33,877 nucleotides of DNA from Nocardia puris (GTDB lineage: Bacteria > Actinomycetota > Actinomycetes > Mycobacteriales > Mycobacteriaceae), in the NCBI RefSeq assembly GCF_003315035.1, contig NZ_QNRE01000028.1:1-33877 (forward strand). Direction: 5' to 3'. Positions within the stretch are counted from its first letter, which is position 1. Each line of letters begins with the position of its first letter. The notes under the pieces were generated by a model. It searched no databases. It saw only the letters and a list, made by a program, of their open reading frames with translations, and was not told where the DNA came from. Made by a program: the position numbers and the translations under genes. Shown here in pieces: positions 1-6,991 of the stretch.

Positions 1-20
1 GTCCTCTCCCTAACACTTTT

Positions 21-58
21 CGACAACCTGGCCGGACACGGGCACGGCCAGGTTGTCG
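21..58. repeat. Perfect 13-bp inverted repeat at left edge
   Basis: The arms at 21-33 (CGACAACCTGGCC) and 46-58 are exact reverse complements around a 12-nt loop. No T-tract follows on either strand, so this is either a U-less actinobacterial terminator for a gene beyond the left edge or a regulatory site. It lies about 50 nt upstream of the metallo-hydrolase start. Confidence 0.6.
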
Positions 59-109
59 GGCTCCATGGGGCCGTGGAGTGGGTCGGGGTTGGTGCGGGAG
101 GATGGGGGG

Positions 110-850
110 ATGAAGATCGAGCAGGTTTCTGATTCGGTGTATGTGGTGGCGGGGACCAATGTGAATTGGGCGCTGGTCAGTGATGGGGCGGGGGTCACGG
201 TGGTGGACGCCGGGTATCCGTGTGATGCGGGTGCGGTGGTGGAGTCGGTGCGACAGATCGGGCATTCGGTCGGGGATGTGGCGGGGGTGCTGTTGACCCA
301 CGCGCATCTCGATCACATCGGCGGGATTCCCACGCTGGTCGAACAGGCGGGCGCGCCGGTCTACACCGGTGATGAAGAGGTACGCCACGCCAAACGTGAA
401 TACCTGCAACAGATCACGCCGCTGCAGATGGTGCAGCAGCTGACCACGGTGCGCGGTGTGCGCTGGGTGACGCGGACCGTGCGCGCGGTCGTCGGCAATA
501 TCGGTATGAGCGTGCCTTCGGCCGAGCCCGCCACCCCCTCGGCGCTGGAATCACTACCCGGCGGCTTCGTCGCCATCCCGACGCCGGGCCACACCGACGG
601 CCACACCGCCTACTTCATGCCATCGGAAGGGGTGCTCTTCTCCGGCGATGCCCTGGTCACCGGCCACCCGCTGGTCACCGGGACCGGGCCGCAGCTGCTG
701 CCGAAGGTGTTCAACCACAACGAATCCGGTGCGGAGACCAGCCTCGCCGCCCTCGCGATCGAGGACGCGAAAGTCCTGGTGCCCGGCCACGGTACGGCGG
801 TGCGCGGCGACATCGCGACCCTCATCGCGGAGTCCCGCCGCGAGCGGTGA
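110..850 (+). CDS. MBL-fold metallo-hydrolase
   Basis: This is a 246-aa metallo-beta-lactamase-fold hydrolase, probably binding two zinc ions and acting in the cytosol. The signature HAHLDH is at residues 64-69. The downstream metal ligands are seen in PGHTDGH, the FSGDAL motif and the late VPGHGT motif. An upstream ATG at 53 is in frame, but the start at 110 is preferred: GGGAGG precedes it at good spacing, the family fold begins at the MKIEQV strand, and the extra 19 residues look non-coding. The fold covers thiolesterases, lactonases, glyoxalase II-like enzymes and others, and nothing here identifies the substrate. It is convergent with the methyltransferase-like gene that follows and stands apart from the lipid operon. 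Confidence 0.9.
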   Translation: MKIEQVSDSVYVVAGTNVNWALVSDGAGVTVVDAGYPCDAGAVVESVRQIGHSVGDVAGVLLTHAHLDHIGGIPTLVEQAGAPVYTGDEEVRHAKREYLQQITPLQMVQQLTTVRGVRWVTRTVRAVVGNIGMSVPSAEPATPSALESLPGGFVAIPTPGHTDGHTAYFMPSEGVLFSGDALVTGHPLVTGTGPQLLPKVFNHNESGAETSLAALAIEDAKVLVPGHGTAVRGDIATLIAESRRER

Positions 851-860
851 CACAACCGCT
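843..860. terminator. Short hairpin between convergent genes
   Basis: AGCGGT (843-848) and ACCGCT (855-860) form a 6-bp stem with a 6-nt loop that overlaps the stop codon of the hydrolase. There is no T-tract. It could help termination between the two convergent genes, but the stem is short. Confidence 0.2.
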
Positions 861-907
861 GCACAGCCCCGCGCCGGCCCGGCATCCAGCGGATCGCCCG
901 GCAGCGT

Positions 908-1729
908 CTACGTCCGCGCCCACCCCTGCGCCCGGTCGGACAGGTTCCACCACGAAACGAACCGGCTGTCTTCGGTTTCCAGCCGCCACCGCGCGTCCAA
1001 GGCGTCGAAGAAGGCGTCATCACCGGTCTTCCCGCCCCGCGCCTCACCGATGTACAGCACCCTCCGACCGCCCGCGGACTCGAAGCGGGTGAGCGCGTCC
1101 GAAGCCATGGTGCCGCCCCACCCGGGCGGCCAGCACAGGAACAGCACGGCGTCCGCACTGCCCTCGCGGAGCCGTTCTTCGAACGCGTCCACACCGTGCA
1201 CCTCGTGCCACACGTCGCGCTGACCCGCGGCATCCGGAAACGACACGTTGGCGACCCGGCCGGGCGGTTCGGAGTCATACGCACGAACCGCGACTCCGGC
1301 CCGATGCAGCTGCGCCGCCCAATACCCCCGCCCCGCACCGAGTTCGAGCACACTACGACCGGCGCAGAACTCGGCCGCCCACGCGACAGTCTCGGGCGAC
1401 GGCACGGCGTAGGCATAGCTCGCTTGCAGAATCGTCTGCGCGTACCCGAGCCGCGCACTCCCCGCCGCGCGCCCACCGTCCACCACCCGCCGCCCCTCCC
1501 GCTCCGACACGGAACTCGCGACGATGTCCCAGTACGGATTCGCACTCACCCCACCGGTCATGAAGTGCACGAACCGCAGATCGAACGCCGCGTCCGCCCC
1601 CTCGTCCCCCGTACCCGGCAACGCGACACCCAGATAGTCGGCCGCCTTCGGAAACCGAGCCCGCAACCCCACCTCATCCCCGAGCAGCGCCACCAACTCC
1701 GCCCGCCGCTCGACCGTCAACTCCACCAT
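908..1729 (-). CDS. SAM-dependent methyltransferase-like protein
   Basis: The 273-aa protein has a class-I methyltransferase motif I, VLELGAGRGYW (about residues 127-137), followed by an alternating strand/helix pattern that fits a Rossmann fold. The N-terminal ~120 residues are a helical cap of unknown role, and a late WPPGWGG segment may replace the usual motif IV. The open frame extends upstream to 1831, but the ATG at 1729 is preferred because the protein character begins at MVELTVERR. It lies ~100 nt downstream of the last gene of the lipid operon, on the same strand. It could be a tailoring enzyme of that pathway, but it is not coupled by overlap, so membership is uncertain. No substrate can be inferred. 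Confidence 0.75.
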   Translation of the reverse strand: MVELTVERRAELVALLGDEVGLRARFPKAADYLGVALPGTGDEGADAAFDLRFVHFMTGGVSANPYWDIVASSVSEREGRRVVDGGRAAGSARLGYAQTILQASYAYAVPSPETVAWAAEFCAGRSVLELGAGRGYWAAQLHRAGVAVRAYDSEPPGRVANVSFPDAAGQRDVWHEVHGVDAFEERLREGSADAVLFLCWPPGWGGTMASDALTRFESAGGRRVLYIGEARGGKTGDDAFFDALDARWRLETEDSRFVSWWNLSDRAQGWART

Positions 1730-1831
1730 GCGCACGATTCTGACCGGCCGCGGACGCTCACACCGCCCGTTCGACGGATCAGGACCGTCAACCGATATCC
1801 GGCCGGACAATCCACAGCTCGGCACCCCCAC

Positions 1832-2611
1832 TCACACCCCGTAGTACGACTTCACCAACCGTTCGTACACCCACCCCGGGACGAACCTTCTGGTCCAGAA
1901 GGAGGTTCGGACGTCGCGGCCGCAGAGGTAGGTTTGGCGGGGTTTGGGGGTGGAGAGGATGGTGTGGAGGCGGCGGGCTACGGCTTCGGGGGTTTGGCCC
2001 GCCTCGAGGTAGCCGGTGACTCGGGAGAGGACCGAGGCGCGGGTGGTGTCGTAGGCGGGGATGGGGTTGGTGGCGTGCGGGGAGTTGGCGATGATGGGGG
2101 TGACGGTCCAGCCGGGGGCCAGGACCGAGACGTGGATGCCGAAGGGCGCCACTTCCATTCGGGTCGCCTCGCCGAGCCGTTCCACCGCGCCCTTGGTGGC
2201 CGAGTACCAGCCGCCGTAGGGTTCGGCGATCGCGCCGGCGCCGGAGCTGACGACGACGATGCGCCCGGAGCGCTGGGCGCGCATGATGGGCAGCACGGCG
2301 CGCAGGACGCGGTGGGTGCCGAGCACGTTGGTGTCCACGATGGCGGCGGCCTCGTCGGGATCGGTCTCCTCCACGGAGCCGACCACACCGTGGGCGGCGA
2401 AGGTGACGGCGGCGTCGATCCGGCCGTGCCGTTCGTGCATCTGCTTCACCCAGAAGTCGACGGCCTCGGTGTCGCGCACGTCGACGGTGGCGATCCCGTC
2501 GGCGGCCACCTTGTCGCACCCCTCCACCTGGTAACCGAGCCCGGCGAGATGGGTCATGGCCGCCGCGCCCATACCGTTCGCGGCGCCGGTGATCAGGACG
2601 ACTTTTCTCAT
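1832..2611 (-). CDS. Short-chain dehydrogenase/reductase (SDR)
   Basis: This 259-aa classical SDR has the nucleotide motif TGAANGMG at residues 8-15, the catalytic serines at 122-123, and YSATK with Tyr136 and Lys140. It is expected to be a cytosolic NAD(P)H-dependent carbonyl reductase or alcohol dehydrogenase. The ATG at 2611 overlaps the stop of the lipid kinase gene by 4 nt, which fixes the start although the frame is open further upstream. As the last coupled gene of the operon, a plausible role is reduction of a 3-keto group on the product of the oxoamine synthase, as 3-ketosphinganine reductase does in sphingolipid synthesis. That role is inference from the neighbours. The extended C-terminus (~50 residues rich in Arg, Trp and Tyr) could aid membrane or lipid contact. 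Confidence 0.9.
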   Translation of the reverse strand: MRKVVLITGAANGMGAAAMTHLAGLGYQVEGCDKVAADGIATVDVRDTEAVDFWVKQMHERHGRIDAAVTFAAHGVVGSVEETDPDEAAAIVDTNVLGTHRVLRAVLPIMRAQRSGRIVVVSSGAGAIAEPYGGWYSATKGAVERLGEATRMEVAPFGIHVSVLAPGWTVTPIIANSPHATNPIPAYDTTRASVLSRVTGYLEAGQTPEAVARRLHTILSTPKPRQTYLCGRDVRTSFWTRRFVPGWVYERLVKSYYGV

Positions 2612-3552
2612 GCCGCACACACTTTCAGCGCTCGGGGCAGCACCTCGAGGCGCGCCGACTTCACCATCGTGATCTCTCCGTCCAGTTCCAGCGGCGTGAC
2701 TTCGGCGGGCCGCAGCTCCACCGCCGACGCCCGCTCGCACACCGTGCGCGGCCGCCCGGTGAACTGGCCCCGGTACAGCGCGGCGATCAGCCCGACGGTC
2801 TGCCACCGCCCGGCCCGCTCCCAGATGTTCACGTCGAACATGCCGTCGGTGCGGGTGACCGGGGTGTCGTAGCGCATCCCGCCCGCGAAGTGCACGCTCT
2901 TGAGCACGCCGACGTTGGTGACCGGCGCGGCGTAGGTCCAGTTGTCCCCGCTGACGCGGATGTCCAGCGGCCGGTGCGTGACGATATTGCGCAGCGCGGT
3001 CGCGATGATGGCCGCCTCCACGTTGCGGCCCTTCAGCCACCCCACGAGTCCGGTGGCGTGATTGAACGAATGATTGCCCGCCGCAACGAGTCCCACGCTC
3101 GCGTTCAGCAGGAAGTACCGCACGGCGGTGCTGCCGTCGGACAGCGTCAGCGTCGCCTTGCCGATATCGACCGGCTCCGCGCTCGCGGCGTCCACCCGGA
3201 CGGGAACACCGTTGATCCGGGATTCCTCGGCGACGGGCTTGTGAAAGTCGTTGGAACTGCCGAGCCCGACCGCGCCCAGCGCCACGTTCTCGGCGCCGGC
3301 CCGGGGGCGATCCGTCGCGGGGTCCATCAACGCGTTGAGCACCAGGTGCACCATGCCGTCACCCCCGGCGGCTGCGATCACCGGCGGCGCACCGGCGTCC
3401 ACGGCGGTGCGCACGAGTTTGACGGCTTGGTCGGCGTCGGCGGGCATTTCCACGTTCACATCCGAATACCGGTGCCGTAGTGCGGATTCCACCGGCTCCC
3501 ACCGCGAGAGACCGGCCCCCGCGTTCGCGTGCGGATTCAGGACGACAAGCAT
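2608..3552 (-). CDS. Diacylglycerol/sphingosine kinase-family lipid kinase
   Basis: The 314-aa protein matches the DAGK catalytic family (YegS/DgkB/sphingosine kinase type). It starts with the beta-strand LVVLNPHANAGAG, carries the nucleotide-binding GGDG motif at residues 63-66 with an NALM helix after it, and ends with the beta-sandwich region including FDVNI and LDGEI. The family transfers the ATP gamma-phosphate to a lipid hydroxyl at the membrane. The ATG at 3552 lies 16 nt inside the end of the HAD gene, and the stop overlaps the SDR start. Beside an oxoamine synthase and an SDR, a sphingoid-like amino alcohol is an attractive substrate, though diacylglycerol or undecaprenol-type lipids are also possible. 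Confidence 0.88.
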   Translation of the reverse strand: MLVVLNPHANAGAGLSRWEPVESALRHRYSDVNVEMPADADQAVKLVRTAVDAGAPPVIAAAGGDGMVHLVLNALMDPATDRPRAGAENVALGAVGLGSSNDFHKPVAEESRINGVPVRVDAASAEPVDIGKATLTLSDGSTAVRYFLLNASVGLVAAGNHSFNHATGLVGWLKGRNVEAAIIATALRNIVTHRPLDIRVSGDNWTYAAPVTNVGVLKSVHFAGGMRYDTPVTRTDGMFDVNIWERAGRWQTVGLIAALYRGQFTGRPRTVCERASAVELRPAEVTPLELDGEITMVKSARLEVLPRALKVCAA

Positions 3553-4280
3553 GGTTCCTCCTCGATGCCCAGCCAGCGGTGCAGGGCGGGCCACGGCCCG
3601 GTCTCGACCAGCCCGGTGCGGGCGCAGTCCGTGGGGATGTCCTTCGGGTCCACACCGACCAGGAACACCGGGATTCCGATCAGCGCGGCGGGCGCGTCGT
3701 TCACCGGATCGTTGCCGACCATCACGCAGTCGCGAGCGGTGGCGCCGAGCCGATCCAGCAGCCCGGTGTAGAACTCGGTGCGCGGTTTGGAGCGGGTCAT
3801 GTTCTCGCCGCTCGTCCGCATCGCGAAGACGGCGGGATCGTAACCACCCCAGCGCAACCGGGCCAGCACGGTGCTGTCGGGCCACATCGGGTTGGTGGCC
3901 ACCACCTGCGTCACACCGGTCTCCGCGAGCCGCGTCACCGTGTCACGAGCGGCGGGCAACGGCGGGAAGCAGAACCGCAACCGGGGGAATCCTTCGTCGG
4001 CCAGCACCCGGAATCGTTGCGCCGCTTCGGGTTCAGTGAGCCCGGTGCGTTCGGCGAGCAGCCGCACCATCAGCGCGGTGTTCGTCAGCTCGCCGTCGTT
4101 CGCCCGCGCCTGCCCGACCACGCCCGACAGCACACGCAGAAACCGGTGCGGCGCCACGAGATCGCGGAACACGTAGGCCGCCACGGCGGGCATCGCCACC
4201 TTGAACGGCAGGCGGCGCAGCCCGACCAAGGTGCCGTCCAGATCCCACAGCACCGTCCGATAGCCGCGCTCCGGGCTCAT
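3537..4280 (-). CDS. HAD-superfamily hydrolase (phosphatase)
   Basis: The 247-aa protein has HAD motif I, DLDGT, at residues 13-17 (nucleophile Asp13, acid/base Asp15). Motif II is in VVATNP, the motif III Lys is in SKPRTEF, and motif IV is in VMVGNDPVNDAPAA. A helical cap lies between motifs I and II (C1 type). It is expected to hydrolyse a small phosphate ester in the cytosol. The start at 4280 overlaps the preceding nucleotidyltransferase stop by 4 nt. In an operon with three kinase domains and a nucleotidyltransferase it may remove a phosphate that served as an activating or protecting group, but the substrate is unknown. Confidence 0.88.
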   Translation of the reverse strand: MSPERGYRTVLWDLDGTLVGLRRLPFKVAMPAVAAYVFRDLVAPHRFLRVLSGVVGQARANDGELTNTALMVRLLAERTGLTEPEAAQRFRVLADEGFPRLRFCFPPLPAARDTVTRLAETGVTQVVATNPMWPDSTVLARLRWGGYDPAVFAMRTSGENMTRSKPRTEFYTGLLDRLGATARDCVMVGNDPVNDAPAALIGIPVFLVGVDPKDIPTDCARTGLVETGPWPALHRWLGIEEEPCLSS

Positions 4281-5680
4281 TCCTGACTGTCCATCACCGC
4301 TTGCAGATCCGCGCGGGTGAGCCCCAGCTCGGCGGCGAAATCCTCGATGGTCTTGTGCTCGCGCGCGCCGCCCACGCCGACCCGCCCGGCCAGCTCCGTG
4401 CCGTAGGCGGCGCCGAGGTCGACCACGGTCTTGGCCAGCGCCGCCGGGAACAGCCAGCGCCCCAGGTCCCGCTGGAACACGCGGGTCAGGCGGTAGGGCG
4501 CGGACACCCGGGCGCCCAGGGCCGAGAGCCGGGAGGGCTCGCGCAGCGAACTCATGCGCTCGGCCTCGTCGGCGGGCACCACCAGCAGGTTCGACCACAG
4601 CGTGCCGAAGCTGGCCAGCTTCTCGCGCGGCGCGCCGGTCATGTTGAACTCGGTGTAGGCCTTCTCGATCCGCGAGGTGTGCGTGGAGCGGCTGCGCAGC
4701 AGAGCGTGGATGTCGGCGGTCTTACGGGCGGTGTCGTAGCGGGTGAACCGGTCCACGCGCGGCGCGATCCGGCTCACCACCCGCGCGAATTCCGGGATCG
4801 GCACCAGCCGGTCGGCGAGCGAAAGGGCGTGGTACATCAGCCGTTCGGTGCCCGCCTTCTCGATCTCGGCGAGCAGCAGCTCGTAGTCGAGCTCGCCCGC
4901 GGCGTAGCGCGCCAGGTTCCAGATGTCGGCGAGTTCGCGCACACCGGTCTTGTAGTAGGGCAGGTGGACGCCGAGGTGGTGCAGGTTGTCGGTGTGCGAC
5001 ATGGCCCACGCGGGCACGCCGTGGAAGTCGATGCGCCGCACGCGATCCCAGATAGCGTCGTAGTCGATCGGGTACCCGGCGAGCGGGGTGATGAGTCCCC
5101 AGTGCGTGCCGACGACGAGCGCGCCGTCGCGCGAGACGAACGAGGGCAGGTGGTGGGAGCGCTTGGCCCGTGCCTTGGGCGCCTTGCCCAGCAGCTCGGT
5201 GGTCGCGAAAAGGCCCAGCTCCCGGTAGATCTCTATGGCGGCCTCGACCTGATCGAATTCGATGAGGATGTCCAGGTCGTTCATCCGCTTGTAGCGCGGG
5301 TCGCGGTAGATCTCGGTGGAGAACAGCATCCCCTTGAGCACCACGCACCGGATGCCCGCCTCGTCGAACCGCTTCACCAGTTCCAGCGCGCCGCGCAGCC
5401 GGCGTTCGTTGGCGTCGGCGATGCGCTCGGTGACGGCCGCGAAACCCTCCCGCACCGGCTCCGGCACCGCGTCGAACAACCCTTCGCGCTCGAGGCGGCG
5501 CTGCACCAGCGGCACGGTCGCGTTGACCTTCGCCAGCTCGAGCACCTCGGACCAGTCCCCGATGCCCCTGGCCGCCTCGGCCAGTGCCGCGCGCTCGGCC
5601 TCGGTCGGCTCGGCCAGCGCGGCGTGCACCAGCAGCCGTTCGGCCGGGGAACCGCCCGCGGCGATGGTGAATCCGGTCAT
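4277..5680 (-). CDS. NTP_transf_5-type nucleotidyltransferase
   Basis: The 467-aa protein resembles the uncharacterised nucleotidyltransferase family PF14907 (recognised by pattern). The core has VVLKG at residues 113-117 and the acidic pair Asp135/Asp137 in NDLDILI, which would bind metal and NTP as in other polymerase-beta-fold enzymes. A long helical C-terminal half follows. The family is expected to move a nucleotidyl group to an acceptor, but few members have known substrates. The gene abuts the oxoamine synthase and overlaps the HAD gene. Nucleotidylation of a phosphorylated or amine intermediate fits the operon but is inference. Confidence 0.8.
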   Translation of the reverse strand: MTGFTIAAGGSPAERLLVHAALAEPTEAERAALAEAARGIGDWSEVLELAKVNATVPLVQRRLEREGLFDAVPEPVREGFAAVTERIADANERRLRGALELVKRFDEAGIRCVVLKGMLFSTEIYRDPRYKRMNDLDILIEFDQVEAAIEIYRELGLFATTELLGKAPKARAKRSHHLPSFVSRDGALVVGTHWGLITPLAGYPIDYDAIWDRVRRIDFHGVPAWAMSHTDNLHHLGVHLPYYKTGVRELADIWNLARYAAGELDYELLLAEIEKAGTERLMYHALSLADRLVPIPEFARVVSRIAPRVDRFTRYDTARKTADIHALLRSRSTHTSRIEKAYTEFNMTGAPREKLASFGTLWSNLLVVPADEAERMSSLREPSRLSALGARVSAPYRLTRVFQRDLGRWLFPAALAKTVVDLGAAYGTELAGRVGVGGAREHKTIEDFAAELGLTRADLQAVMDSQE

Positions 5681-6991
5681 CTATCGCACCCGGCCTTCCT
5701 GTTCGGGATGGAAACCGAAGCGGCGCGCGACGGTCGAGATCTTGTCCAGCGCGAAGTCGAGCTGCGCGCGCGTCAGCGTCGCCATCATCGACACCCGCAG
5801 CCGCTGCAATTCGCGCGGCACGGCGGGGAATTCGACGCCGTTGACGAACACGCCCTCGGCGTGCAGGGCCGACACCACCTCGCGCACGGCCAGCCGTGCG
5901 GGCACCGGGATCGGCAGGATCGCGGTCTCCGGGTTCACGTCGAAGCCGATGCGCCGCAGCTCCGACACGAAATACCGTACGTTCTCGTGCAATTGGGTGA
6001 TGCGCTGCGGATTGGCCTCGATGAACTCGATCCCCGCCAGCACCGACGCCAGCACGGCGGGCGAAAGCGAGGCGGAGAACATGTAGGAGCGGGCGAAGAA
6101 CCGCAGCGTGTCCACCATGTCGCGGGACCCGGCGACGAAGCCGCCGGTGGTGGCGAACACCTTCGAGAACGTGCCCATCGAAACCTCTACGGGCACACCG
6201 CCGAAGTGCTCGGCCGTGCCGTGTCCCTTGGCGCCGAGCACGCCGGTGCCGTGCGCGTCGTCCACCGCCAGCCACGCGCCGAACGAATCGCACAGCGCCC
6301 GCAGCTGGGGCAGCGGCGCGATATCGCCGTCCATCGAGTACACGCCCTCGACGGCGACCACGATGTTCGCCCCGGGACTGCGCCAGCGCACCTGCATGAG
6401 GCGGTGGCGCAGGTGGTCGAGATCGTTGTGCCGGAACGCCATCGAGCGCACCCGGCCGAGCTGGATGCCGTCGTAGAGGCTGGCGTGGTTCTGCTCGTCG
6501 TAGACGAGGATGTCGCCCTTGCGCATCAGCCCCGTCACCCAGCCGACGTTCGCCGCGTAGCCGGAGGAGAACAGCAGCGCGGACTCGCAGCCCTTGGACG
6601 CGGCCAGCCGCTCCTCCAGCCGAGTGTGCAGGGTGGTGGTGCCGTTGAGCAACGGCGGTCCGCCGCAACCGATTCCGTATTCCCGCACGGCCGCGACCGC
6701 GGCCTCCATGATCTCCGGTTCGCTGCCGAGCCCGAGATAGTTGTTGGAGCCGAGCATGATCAGGTCGCGCACCTCACCACCCGGATCGCGCACCTGGACG
6801 ACCGGCCCCGCGGGCCCGGCGATCTCGCGCAGCACGAACCCGGTCTCCCTGGAATGGGTGACCCAGGGCCGGAATTCGGCGAAGCGCTGGTCGAAGGTGC
6901 CCGCGGTCGGGTCGAGATAGTGCTCGAGGCTGAAGTTCTCGCCGTGCACCGGTTCGGGCGGCGCCTCGGGCGCGGTGTCCATGCTCGTCAT
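5681..6991 (-). CDS. Alpha-oxoamine synthase, serine palmitoyltransferase-like
   Basis: This 436-aa PLP enzyme of fold type I belongs to the SPT/KAPA-synthase/ALA-synthase family, which condenses an acyl thioester with an amino acid and loses CO2. Visible residues are the PLP-stacking His169 in NHASLYDG, EGVYSMDGD at 215-223, Asp244 and His247 in VDDAHGTG, and the Schiff-base Lys277 in GTFSK. NHASLYDG and the GTTTLH segment look closer to bacterial serine palmitoyltransferases than to BioF. No biotin genes are nearby. FAAL and two ACPs lie in the same operon, so the acyl donor is probably an acyl-ACP, as in some Gram-negative sphingolipid pathways. The amino acid cannot be deduced. The start overlaps the preceding stop by 4 nt. 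Confidence 0.9.
   Translation of the reverse strand: MTSMDTAPEAPPEPVHGENFSLEHYLDPTAGTFDQRFAEFRPWVTHSRETGFVLREIAGPAGPVVQVRDPGGEVRDLIMLGSNNYLGLGSEPEIMEAAVAAVREYGIGCGGPPLLNGTTTLHTRLEERLAASKGCESALLFSSGYAANVGWVTGLMRKGDILVYDEQNHASLYDGIQLGRVRSMAFRHNDLDHLRHRLMQVRWRSPGANIVVAVEGVYSMDGDIAPLPQLRALCDSFGAWLAVDDAHGTGVLGAKGHGTAEHFGGVPVEVSMGTFSKVFATTGGFVAGSRDMVDTLRFFARSYMFSASLSPAVLASVLAGIEFIEANPQRITQLHENVRYFVSELRRIGFDVNPETAILPIPVPARLAVREVVSALHAEGVFVNGVEFPAVPRELQRLRVSMMATLTRAQLDFALDKISTVARRFGFHPEQEGRVR

Noticed and set aside
5681..6991. Biotin synthesis KAPA synthase (bioF)
   Set aside because: No other biotin genes are nearby, an FAAL/ACP pair is in the operon, and motifs look SPT-like.
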